A stretch of 64,000 nucleotides of DNA from an uncultured Caldilineaceae bacterium (lineage in GTDB: Bacteria > Chloroflexota > Anaerolineae > Caldilineales > Caldilineaceae), in contig OX638330.1 in the NCBI GenBank assembly GCA_951812725.1, positions 4,753,405 through 4,817,404 on the forward strand, read 5' to 3'. A model generated the notes under the pieces. The model was not told the origin of the DNA. It saw only the letters and a list, made by a program, of their open reading frames with translations, and made no database searches. This document shows positions 25,888 to 33,313 of the stretch, one piece after another. The position numbers and the translations under genes were made by a program. Numbering within the stretch: the stretch's first letter is position 1; the number at the start of each line of letters is the position of its first letter.

Positions 25888-27807
25888 ATGCATTTTGACG
25901 CCCTGATGCTGGCTGCAGTGGCCGACGAACTGAAAGAGACGGTCGCAGGCGGCCGGATACAGCAGATCGTTCTGCCGGACAGGCGCAGCGTCGCGCTGGA
26001 GATTTATGCTCACAGGGAGCGGCGGCATCTGCTGCTTTCGGCACATCCTCAGGCCAGCCGCGTCCATCTGCTCGAACACAAGCCGCGGCGAGGGGTGCCT
26101 AAGGAGACCCCGCTCCTGCTCCTGTTGCGCAAATATGTGCGCAGCGCACGGCTGGAGTCTGTCGAGTTGCCGGTGCCTTTCGAGCGCGTGCTCTTTCTGC
26201 GCTTTCACCATCCCGAGCACGGTGGCTCCACCCTCGCGGTCGAACCGATCGGGCAGCTGGGCAATCTGATTCTGATGAACGCCGATGAACGCATTCTGGA
26301 TGCGCTGATACGGGTGCCTGCGGGCGAGAACGCCCAGCGCGTGCTGTTGCCGCGGCGCACCTATCAGCTGCCGCCGCCGCAGGACAGGATACCGCCGGTC
26401 GAGGAAAGCGAAGATCCGCATCAGCAGGCGGCTTTGTCTCCGGTAGATGAGGTCGACGGCGACCAAGCCCGCTCTCCACTCCTCTGGCGCAGCCTGCTCA
26501 GCCGGTTCGCCGGCGTCAGCCCGACTCTGGCCAGGGAAGCGGCCTGGCGGGCAACCGGCGACGCCGGCGCGCCGCTCACAGCGCAGGCGTTCGTGGACGC
26601 GCGCAAGGCTCTCGGCAACCTGTGGTCGGCGGCGGCCGCCGGAGATTGGACGCCGGGCATCGCCGTCGACGAACAGGACGGCGTCGCTGCTTTTGCGCCC
26701 TACGAGCTTCATTTCTGCGGCGAGTTTGTGCAGGCGGATTCGGTCAGCGAGGCGGTCGCCGCCTTCTACGCCGCCCAGGAGCGGGACGTGTCCTCCTCGC
26801 GCGACGAATACGCAGGCGTGCGCGGGGGCGTGGCCGCGCTGATCGGGCAGGCGCAGGCGCGCGTGCAGAAGCAGTTGCGCGCGCTCGCCGCGGATGAGCC
26901 GGCGCCGGGTGAGCCGGAACTCGTGCGCACGCAGGCAGAGTGGCTGCTGGCCCTCTCCAGCCAGATTCCGCAGCGGGCAAATGGGCCTGGCGCGCGGGAA
27001 GAATTAAGCCTGCAGGACGGTATGGCCGCGGTGAAACCGGCGCCGAACGGGCAGATGCAACTGATCGTTTTCGCCGCGGCTGACTTCAGTTTCGGACAGG
27101 CGGCGGCTGGCGAAGAGCTGGAAGCGGAGGGGGACGATCTGGTCGTTCCGCTCGACCCGAAACATGCGCCGGTGGAGCAGGCCGAGCGCATGTTTGACCG
27201 GGCCGCCAAACTGGAGCGGGCCGCCCGCATCATCCCTCGACGCCGGGCCAGACTCGAGGCGGACGGGGCCTATTTGCAGCAGCTGGAGAGCGATTTGAGC
27301 CTGGCGCAGGATCAGCCGGAGATTGTCGCGGTGCGGGAAGCCCTGCGCGAGGCGGGCTATCTGCGTCAACGCCGCGACCGGAGGGAAAAGGTGCAGCGAG
27401 ACCGCTCGCAGCCGCTGCGATATCTCTCGCCCGAAGGCTTCCCGATCCTGGTGGGGCGCAACGCCCGCCAGAATGAGATCGTCACCTTCAGCGAGGCCGG
27501 CCGCGATGACCTGTGGCTGCACGTGCGCGACGGGCCGGGCGCGCACGTCGTCATCCGCTGCGGCGGACAGCCGGTCCCCGCGCCGACCCGCACCGCCGCG
27601 GCCCAGCTGGCAGCCTGGTTTTCACGGCAGCGGGGCAATACGGGCGTCGCCATCGTTGTCACCTCGCGGCGCTTTGTCACGCGCATGGCGGGCGGACGGC
27701 CGGGGCAGGTGCATTTCCGCGGTGAGGAGACGATCAGCGTGCCGGCCGAGTTGCCGGCGGAGAGTGAGCAGTGGCTGGCCGCGCGGGAACGGAAGGGCAG
27801 TTCTTAG
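25888..27807 (+). CDS. rqcH: RqcH/NFACT ribosome-rescue protein
   Basis: This 639-residue protein begins MHFDALMLAAVADELK, the NFACT-N start with its conserved Asp. LLRKYVRSARL follows, carrying the conserved Arg used to bind tRNA. The middle is a coiled-coil-rich HhH/CC region (LERAARIIPRRRARLEADGAYLQQLESDL). The NFACT-R domain has ILVGRNARQNEIVTF, DDLWLHVRDGPGAHVVI and GQVHFRGEETISVP. RqcH binds split 50S subunits with stalled peptides and adds alanine tails that mark them for degradation. Length (550-640) is normal. A fibronectin-binding label given to relatives is historical. Confidence 0.93.
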   Translation: MHFDALMLAAVADELKETVAGGRIQQIVLPDRRSVALEIYAHRERRHLLLSAHPQASRVHLLEHKPRRGVPKETPLLLLLRKYVRSARLESVELPVPFERVLFLRFHHPEHGGSTLAVEPIGQLGNLILMNADERILDALIRVPAGENAQRVLLPRRTYQLPPPQDRIPPVEESEDPHQQAALSPVDEVDGDQARSPLLWRSLLSRFAGVSPTLAREAAWRATGDAGAPLTAQAFVDARKALGNLWSAAAAGDWTPGIAVDEQDGVAAFAPYELHFCGEFVQADSVSEAVAAFYAAQERDVSSSRDEYAGVRGGVAALIGQAQARVQKQLRALAADEPAPGEPELVRTQAEWLLALSSQIPQRANGPGAREELSLQDGMAAVKPAPNGQMQLIVFAAADFSFGQAAAGEELEAEGDDLVVPLDPKHAPVEQAERMFDRAAKLERAARIIPRRRARLEADGAYLQQLESDLSLAQDQPEIVAVREALREAGYLRQRRDRREKVQRDRSQPLRYLSPEGFPILVGRNARQNEIVTFSEAGRDDLWLHVRDGPGAHVVIRCGGQPVPAPTRTAAAQLAAWFSRQRGNTGVAIVVTSRRFVTRMAGGRPGQVHFRGEETISVPAELPAESEQWLAARERKGSS

Positions 27808-27835
27808 TTTTTAGTTCTTGGTTTTTAGTTTTCAG

Positions 27836-28121
27836 GTAATTACTAAGCCACAGTACCTGACCAGCCAGTCATCCTTGGAACCATTCAGGCTCTTGGTGGC
27901 GCAACTGGTGTACAGCCGCCGCCATGCTCGCCAGCCGACACGTTGCGAAGAAGGCACACGGTCGGTGAGGCATGTTTTTGTAGGGGGGCGTTGCGGGGGC
28001 GCAGCCCCTGCACAAGGGAGGCCGCTTGCGGCCGACCGCCCAAAATACAACAATTAGGGGAGAAAAAACACCTTTTCTCGCCTCATTCAGGGTTGCGAAT
28101 CAGTTGCGGCTGAGTAGTTAC
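27836..28121 (+). mobile_element. MITE-like element, copy 2
   Basis: The left end is GTAATTACTAAGCCACAG, and the right end read in reverse is GTAACTACTCAGCCGCAA, giving a terminal inverted repeat with a few mismatches. It is collinear with copy 1 at 13751-14083 but about 47 bases shorter in the right half. Flanks are GTTTTCAG (left) and GTTTTCGT (right). No ORF is present. The rest of the 398-base gap between rqcH and the TIM-barrel gene is AT-rich TTTTTAG-type repeat and a short spacer. Confidence 0.72.
27983..28041 (+). repeat. Structured GC-rich repeat, copy D (inside MITE copy 2)
   Basis: Stem 1 is as in copies A and C (GGGGC-gca-GCCCC). Stem 2 is the alternative GGCCGCTTGCGGCC form also found in copy B. 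The element thus shares its flanks with copy C but its second hairpin with copy B. Confidence 0.85.
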
Positions 28122-28205
28122 GTTTTCGTTTTCAGTTTTCAGTGAACTGCTGTTTTCAGACGCGGCTGATTTTCGGGGCTTAAGAGACAGTTTCAGGACA
28201 GATAC

Positions 28206-29021
28206 ATGGATATGAGTCGACTTTGTATACACACGATTACAACCAAGCCCTGGCCGATCGAGACGGCGATCGAGCGTTTCAGCGCGCACGGCGCCGCCGG
28301 GATGACGGTCTGGCGGGACGCGCTGGAGGGACGGGACATCACCGCTACCGGGCAGCGTATCCGCGATGCGGGGATGGAGGTCGTCTCGCTGTGCCGGGGA
28401 GGATTCTTCCCGGCGGAGACGGAATCGGCGCGTCAGGAGGCTCTCGACGACAACCGTCGCGCCATCGACGAGGCCGCGGCCCTGGGCGCGCCGCTGGTCG
28501 TGCTCGTGTGCGGCGCGGTGCCCGGCCAGCCGCTGGAGGTCGGCCGTAGCCAGGTCCGGGACGGGATCGAGGCGGTGTTGCCGCATGCCGAGGCCGCGGG
28601 GGTCAAGCTGGGCGTGGAGCCGCTGCATCCGATGTACGCGGACAGCCGGTCGGCCGTCAATACGATGGGACAGGCCAACGACATCTGCGCCGGCATTGAC
28701 TCGCCGTTTGTGGGGGTGGTAGTGGATGTTTATCACCTGTGGTGGGACCCGGACCTGGAGCGGGAGATCGGCCGCTGCGGGCAGATGGACAAGCTGTTCG
28801 CCTTCCACGTGTGCGACTGGCGCACGCCGACCGAAGACCTGCTGCTGGACCGCGGGCTGATGGGTGAGGGCTGCATCAACATCCGTCAGATTCGCGGCTG
28901 GGTTGAGGAGGCCGGGTTTGACGGGTATAATGAGGTCGAAATCTTCTCAGACCGCTACTGGGCGACGGATCAGGAACAGTTTCTGGAGCGAATCGTAGAA
29001 GCCTATACAAACCATTCATAG
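28206..29021 (+). CDS. Sugar phosphate isomerase/epimerase-like TIM barrel
   Basis: A 271-residue AP-endonuclease-2-fold protein. Metal-site motifs include KLGVEPLHPMYAD (Glu), VVVDVYHLWWDPD (Asp and His), AFHVCDWRTP (His) and YNEVEIFSDRYW (C-terminal Glu). These fit xylose-isomerase-like sugar epimerases and isomerases. The next gene is an Idh/MocA oxidoreductase 142 bases downstream, the usual partner in inositol-like or keto-sugar catabolism. The specific sugar is unknown. Confidence 0.88.
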   Translation: MDMSRLCIHTITTKPWPIETAIERFSAHGAAGMTVWRDALEGRDITATGQRIRDAGMEVVSLCRGGFFPAETESARQEALDDNRRAIDEAAALGAPLVVLVCGAVPGQPLEVGRSQVRDGIEAVLPHAEAAGVKLGVEPLHPMYADSRSAVNTMGQANDICAGIDSPFVGVVVDVYHLWWDPDLEREIGRCGQMDKLFAFHVCDWRTPTEDLLLDRGLMGEGCINIRQIRGWVEEAGFDGYNEVEIFSDRYWATDQEQFLERIVEAYTNHS

Positions 29022-29163
29022 TTACTCAGGCTTTTGCAGACGCCCGGTCTGCTCACGCTTCGCCAAGTGCGTTGCAGATGCGGTCGGTTCAGCGTTCGGA
29101 AGGGGTTGCAAAAGCCTTCGGCGGCCCTTGGCGGCCGCGCATCAATAGGAGCTTTTCCCATCA

Positions 29164-30321
29164 ATGGCTGAAATTGCGTTTGGCGTAATCTTGAATGGCG
29201 TGACCGGTCGTATGGGCACGAATCAGCATCTGGTCCGTTCGATTCTGGCGATCCGGGAGCAGGGCGGCGTGCCCACCGCGGACGGCGACCGCATCATGCC
29301 GGAGCCGGTGCTGGTCGGCCGCAATCCGGACAAGCTGCGGCATCTCTCGGCTGCCCACAATGTGAGCAAGTGGACAACCAACCTGGACGAGGCGCTCGCC
29401 GACGACCACAACCGCATCTATTTTGATGCGCTGGCGACCAACCTGCGGGTGCCGAATACACTGCAGGCGATCGAGGCGGGCAAGGCGGTCTACTGCGAGA
29501 AGCCGACCGCGGGCAACACCGAGGATGCGTTGCAGCTGGCGCGCGCGGCGATCGATGCCGGGGTCAGCAATGGCGTTGTCCAGGATAAGCTGTTCCTGCC
29601 CGGTTTTCTGAAGCTCAAGTATCTGATCGACACTGGTTTCTTTGGCCGCATTCTGGCGGTGCGCGGCGAGTTCGGTTACTGGGTCTTCGACGGCAAGGAC
29701 CAGCCGGCGCAGCGGCCGTCGTGGAACTACAAGAAGTCGGAGAGCGGCGGCATCGTTCTCGATATGTTCGCGCACTGGCGCTACGTTATTGACAACCTGT
29801 TCGGGCCGATCAAGCGGCTCACCTGTATCGCGGCCAACCACGTGCCGGAACGCATCGACGAGGAGGGCGCGGCCTACAACGCCGACGCCGATGACGGCGC
29901 CTACGCGATGTTCGAGTTGGAAAACGGCATCATCTGCAACTTCAATTCCTCCTGGTGTGTACGCGTGCGCCGCGATGATCTGCTCACGATCCAGGTGGAC
30001 GGCACGCGCGGCAGCGCGGTGGCAGGCCTGCGCGATTGCGCGATACAGGGCGACTCCTTCACGCCGAAGCCGGTGTGGAACCCTGACATACCGCAGCCGG
30101 TCCCGTTCTACGATACGTGGCAGTGGGTGCCCAACAACAACCCCTTCGAGAACGCTTTCAAGATCGAATGGGAGATGTTCCTGCGCCATGCGGTCAAGGG
30201 CGACCCGTTCCCGTATACGTTGTTGGAAGGGGCGAAGGGCGTGCAGCTTGCCGAGCTGGGCTATAAGGCGTGGCAGGAGCGGAGCTGGGTGGATGTGCCA
30301 CCGTTGGACTGCAGTGGTTAG
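29164..30321 (+). CDS. Gfo/Idh/MocA-family oxidoreductase
   Basis: 385 residues. The N-terminal Rossmann region starts FGVILNGVTGRMG. The catalytic motif AVYCEKPTAGN is intact, unlike in the homologue at 10005. The C-terminal substrate domain has SGGIVLDMFAHWRYVIDNLFGPI (with the usual Asp/His pair region) and GAYAMFELENGIICNFNSSW. It probably oxidises a keto- or cyclic sugar with NAD(P), working with the TIM-barrel gene upstream. Confidence 0.88.
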   Translation: MAEIAFGVILNGVTGRMGTNQHLVRSILAIREQGGVPTADGDRIMPEPVLVGRNPDKLRHLSAAHNVSKWTTNLDEALADDHNRIYFDALATNLRVPNTLQAIEAGKAVYCEKPTAGNTEDALQLARAAIDAGVSNGVVQDKLFLPGFLKLKYLIDTGFFGRILAVRGEFGYWVFDGKDQPAQRPSWNYKKSESGGIVLDMFAHWRYVIDNLFGPIKRLTCIAANHVPERIDEEGAAYNADADDGAYAMFELENGIICNFNSSWCVRVRRDDLLTIQVDGTRGSAVAGLRDCAIQGDSFTPKPVWNPDIPQPVPFYDTWQWVPNNNPFENAFKIEWEMFLRHAVKGDPFPYTLLEGAKGVQLAELGYKAWQERSWVDVPPLDCSG

Positions 30322-30325
30322 TGGT

Positions 30326-30624
30326 CAGTAACGGCGCGGGGGTGCGGACAGTGTTGGGTAGACACGATGCTGGAGAAGAGTAAACACGGTCGCTAGCCTA
30401 GGGGGGCGTTGCGGGGGCGCAGCCCCTGCACAAGGGAGGGCCGAAGGCCCGACCGCCCAACGGCAGTGGTTAGTGGTCAGTGGTTAGTGATCAGTAACGG
30501 CGCGGGGGTGCGGACAGTGTTGGGTAGACACGATGCTGGGAAAGAGTAAACACGGTCGCTAGCCTAGGGGGGCGTTGCGGGGGCGCAGCCCCTGCACAAG
30601 GGAGGGCCGAAGGCCCGACCGCCC
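30326..30624 (+). repeat. Tandem pair of structured repeats, copies E and F
   Basis: Two nearly identical units of about 135 bases lie 166 bases apart (cores 30401-30458 and 30567-30624). Each begins TCAGTAACGGCGCGGGGGTG and ends CGACCGCCCA. The few visible differences include TGGAGAAGAG versus TGGGAAAGAG in the shoulder. Between them is another AGTGGTTAGTGGTCAG tandem. This fills the 324-base gap before the radical SAM gene; no ORF is seen. Confidence 0.9.
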
Positions 30625-30645
30625 AAAAGAAGGCGAGGAGAGAGA

Positions 30646-32016
30646 ATGTCGCAATCGATCGCACTGCTGGACCCAACGCCTGCAACGGATATTGCGCCGC
30701 CGCCTGCGTTTCATATTATGCTGAAGCCGCGGGGGGCGATCTGCAATTTAGACTGCCATTACTGCTATTTTTTGAGCAAGGAGTTCATGTACCCGGACAG
30801 CGAGTTCCGCATGTCCGAGTCGATGCTTGAGGAGTACACACGGCAGTATATTGACGCGCAGCAGGTCCCGGAGGTGACATTCGCGTGGCAGGGGGGCGAG
30901 CCGACGCTGATGGGGCTGGACTTTTTCAAGAAGGCGGTCGAGTTCCAGCAGAAACACAAGAAGCCGGGAATGCGGGTCGAGAACGCGCTGCAGACGAACG
31001 GCACGCTGCTCGACGACGAGTGGTGCGAATTCCTGCACCGGAGCGACTTCCTGATCGGGCTGAGCATGGACGGCCCGCGCGAGCTGCACGACTTTTACCG
31101 CGTGGATAAGGGCGGTCAGCCGACGTGGGAGAAGGTGATGCGGGCGGCGCGGATGTTGCACAAGCACAAGGTGCGCTACAACATCCTGACGACGGTCCAC
31201 GCGGCCAACGCGCCCCATCCGCTCGAGGTCTACCGCTTCCTGCGCGACGAGGTCAAGACCGATTTCATGCAGTTCATCCCGATCGTCGAGCGCGATAACG
31301 ACACCGGCTACCAGGAAGGGGATTCGGTCAAGGATCGCTCGGTCACGGCCGAACAGTACGGCGATTTTCTGATCCAGATCTTCGAGGAGTGGGTGCGGCA
31401 CGACGTGGGGAAGGTCTTTGTACAGATCTTTGACGTGGCGCTGGCCGGATACGCGGGACACCGGCCCGGTCTGTGTATTTTTGAGGAGACGTGCGGCTCG
31501 GCGCTGGCGATGGAGCACAACGGGGATCTCTTTTCGTGCGATCACTACGTGGAGCCGGACTACCTCCTGGGCAACATCGAGGAGATCCCGCTGATCGAGA
31601 TGGTCGGCTCGGCGCGGCAGCAGGAGTTCGGCACGCACAAACGGGACAGCCTGCCCAACTACTGCCTGGAGTGCGAGGTGCGCTTCGTGTGCAACGGCGG
31701 CTGTCCGAAGAACCGCTTCATCAAGACGCCCGACGGTGAAGAGGGGTTGAACTATCTGTGCGCCGGCTACCGGGCCTTTTTCAATCATGTGGGCCCGTAT
31801 ATGAACTTCATGTCCGATCAGCTGCGCCGGCAGCAGGCGCCCGCCAATATCATGCAGTACCTGGCGGAGCAGGACCGCAAGGTGAACGCGCGTTTCGCCG
31901 GGGCCAAGCGCAACGATCCGTGCCCGTGCGGGAGTGGCCGGAAGTTCAAGCAGTGCCACGGCCGCGGGCGAATCGCGGAGCGGGCGCAGATGGTGTGGCC
32001 GGTTTCGGGTCACTAG
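30646..32016 (+). CDS. Anaerobic sulfatase-maturating enzyme-like radical SAM/SPASM protein with C-terminal SEC-C motif
   Basis: 456 residues with a GAGGAG Shine-Dalgarno. The radical SAM cluster CNLDCHYC is at residues 33-40. WQGGEPTLMG, LQTNGTLLDDEW and GLSMDGPRE are typical of anSME. The SPASM region has CIFEETCGSALAMEHNGDLFSCDHYVEP and CLECEVRFVCNGGCPKNRF. A SEC-C zinc motif (DPCPCGSGRKFKQCHG) ends the protein (about 423-439). anSMEs convert Cys or Ser of sulfatases to formylglycine without oxygen. The window's sulfatase (Cys47 in CSPSR) is a natural substrate. Confidence 0.92.
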   Translation: MSQSIALLDPTPATDIAPPPAFHIMLKPRGAICNLDCHYCYFLSKEFMYPDSEFRMSESMLEEYTRQYIDAQQVPEVTFAWQGGEPTLMGLDFFKKAVEFQQKHKKPGMRVENALQTNGTLLDDEWCEFLHRSDFLIGLSMDGPRELHDFYRVDKGGQPTWEKVMRAARMLHKHKVRYNILTTVHAANAPHPLEVYRFLRDEVKTDFMQFIPIVERDNDTGYQEGDSVKDRSVTAEQYGDFLIQIFEEWVRHDVGKVFVQIFDVALAGYAGHRPGLCIFEETCGSALAMEHNGDLFSCDHYVEPDYLLGNIEEIPLIEMVGSARQQEFGTHKRDSLPNYCLECEVRFVCNGGCPKNRFIKTPDGEEGLNYLCAGYRAFFNHVGPYMNFMSDQLRRQQAPANIMQYLAEQDRKVNARFAGAKRNDPCPCGSGRKFKQCHGRGRIAERAQMVWPVSGH

Positions 32017-32091
32017 CGTCCGGCAGTTTCACGAAGCATAGACCGCGGCCCACCGGCTCTGTTTTGCATGCAGTTTTGCCCGCCCGATCTT

Positions 32092-32119
32092 TTGCGGGCG
32101 CGCAGGGCTGTGCTATACT
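32092..32119 (+). promoter_or_regulatory. Sigma-70-type promoter for rpsF-rpsR
   Basis: TTGCGG (32092-32097) and TATACT (32114-32119) are 16 bases apart. The predicted start is near 32126, giving a leader of about 200 bases. The match and its position before ribosomal protein genes make it convincing. Confidence 0.65.
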
Positions 32120-32130
32120 ATCGAACTGCG

Positions 32131-32158
32131 ACGAGGGACAGCTTGTCTGCTCCCTCGT
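32131..32158 (+). promoter_or_regulatory. Hairpin at the 5' end of the rpsF leader
   Basis: ACGAGGGA pairs perfectly with TCCCTCGT, extended by CAG/CTG with a bulge, and is followed by TCTTTCTGT. It begins about 5 bases after the predicted transcription start. It may be an attenuator or a ribosomal-protein binding site. The remainder of the 315-base gap (32017-32331) holds AT-rich filler and a good Shine-Dalgarno for rpsF. Confidence 0.45.
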
Positions 32159-32331
32159 TCTTTCTGTCTACGGCACAGTGCTGTGGACCTTTGTCTAACT
32201 GCAGTTTTTTGTCGTCAGTTTCTAGTTTTTGGTGCTGCTTCTCGATTGAGTTTGAGACGGTTACTAAGAGTTGGGAACCAAGGACTGGAAACTAACCCAA
32301 GACATTGCTCACGGAAAGGAGTAAAGGGTAG

Positions 32332-32619
32332 ATGAACACGTACGAATTGGTGTACATTATCCAGCCCAATCTGGATGATGATGGTGTCAAAGCCGTGGAT
32401 GACCGGATCGGTCAGGCCATCGTCGGCGAGGATGGGACAATCGCGAGCTCCGACAATTGGGGCAAACGCCGGTTGGCCTACCCCATCAAAGGCCACTTTG
32501 AGGGACACTACATTCTGCACAACCTTTCGATGCCTCCCACCGCGGTGCAGAACGTCGAACGGCAGTTGCGGCTATCTGAAGATGTGTTGCGTTTCCTCGT
32601 TATCCGCGCTGATGACTGA
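32332..32619 (+). CDS. rpsF: 30S ribosomal protein S6
   Basis: This 95-residue protein has the whole S6 fold: NTYELVYIIQPNLDDDGV, then GKRRLAYPIKGHFEGHYILHNLSMPP and VERQLRLSEDVLRFLVIR. It binds the central domain of 16S rRNA with S18. The Shine-Dalgarno is AAAGGAG. rpsR follows after 18 bases. The ssb gene that often sits between rpsF and rpsR is absent. Confidence 0.97.
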   Translation: MNTYELVYIIQPNLDDDGVKAVDDRIGQAIVGEDGTIASSDNWGKRRLAYPIKGHFEGHYILHNLSMPPTAVQNVERQLRLSEDVLRFLVIRADD

Positions 32620-32637
32620 GCCTAAAAGGAGCATCGA

Positions 32638-33306
32638 ATGTCTGACGAAACCAAAATGACCGAAGCCGAAGCGAACACCGAAGAACAACCGGCCGCCGAG
32701 TCGCAAACGGAAGAGGATACGCCCGCGCTCGAAGAGAGTCCGGCGGAGAGCGCACCGCAAGCGGAGGCCGAAGCGGCTGTAGAGCCTGCGGTCGAAGCTG
32801 TCGCAGAGCCGGAGGCCGAGGCTGTCGTAGAGCCTGAAGCCGAAGCAACTGCAGAGTCTGAAGCCGAGGCTGTCATAGAGCCTGAAGCCGAAGCAACTGC
32901 AGAGCCTGAGGCCGAACCGGTTGCTGAGACTGTGTCGGAAATCGGAGAAGAGGCGGCCGATGTAGCCAGCGCCGAGGCGGACGCCGATAGCAGCCAGCCA
33001 GAGCAGCCGGCGATCTCCTTCAACCGTGTTGAGGGACCGGCCATATTTAATCGCGCCAAACAGGGTAATCAGCGCAGAAATCCCCGCCACGTCGGCAACG
33101 ATGTACGTATCGACGAGATCAACTACAAGAACGTACAGGTTCTGAGTCGCTTTGTCGATAACTATGGACGCATTCACAACCGCCGCAAGACCCGCGTCAC
33201 CGCCAAGATGCAGCGCAAAGTGACGAGGGCGATCAAACGGGCCAGGCATCTGGCCTTGATGCCGTACACAGGCGAACATATCCGCATAACCGGCAGGCGC
33301 GGTTGA
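32638..33306 (+). CDS. rpsR: 30S ribosomal protein S18 with long acidic N-terminal extension
   Basis: 222 residues, against about 70-90 for usual S18. The C-terminal ~95 residues are normal S18 (DEINYKNVQVLSRFVDNYGRI, then AKMQRKVTRAIKRARHLALMPY). Residues 1-126 are almost entirely Glu, Ala, Pro, Val, Ser and Thr, with one Lys (6) and no other basic residue before Arg130. Three 16-residue repeats occupy 49-96 (EPAVEAVAEPEAEAVV and two EPEAEAT-type copies). At DNA level these are 48-base repeats. S18 binds 16S rRNA with S6; the role of the tail is unknown. Confidence 0.95.
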   Translation: MSDETKMTEAEANTEEQPAAESQTEEDTPALEESPAESAPQAEAEAAVEPAVEAVAEPEAEAVVEPEAEATAESEAEAVIEPEAEATAEPEAEPVAETVSEIGEEAADVASAEADADSSQPEQPAISFNRVEGPAIFNRAKQGNQRRNPRHVGNDVRIDEINYKNVQVLSRFVDNYGRIHNRRKTRVTAKMQRKVTRAIKRARHLALMPYTGEHIRITGRRG

Positions 33307-33313
33307 TCGATCC

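Noticed and set aside
25888..27807. Fibronectin-binding adhesin
   Set aside because: NFACT proteins were once given this name; the NFACT-N and NFACT-R motifs point to ribosome rescue.
30748..32013. A 421-codon open frame antisense to the radical SAM gene
   Set aside because: No domain or start signal. The sense strand has the full anSME motif set.
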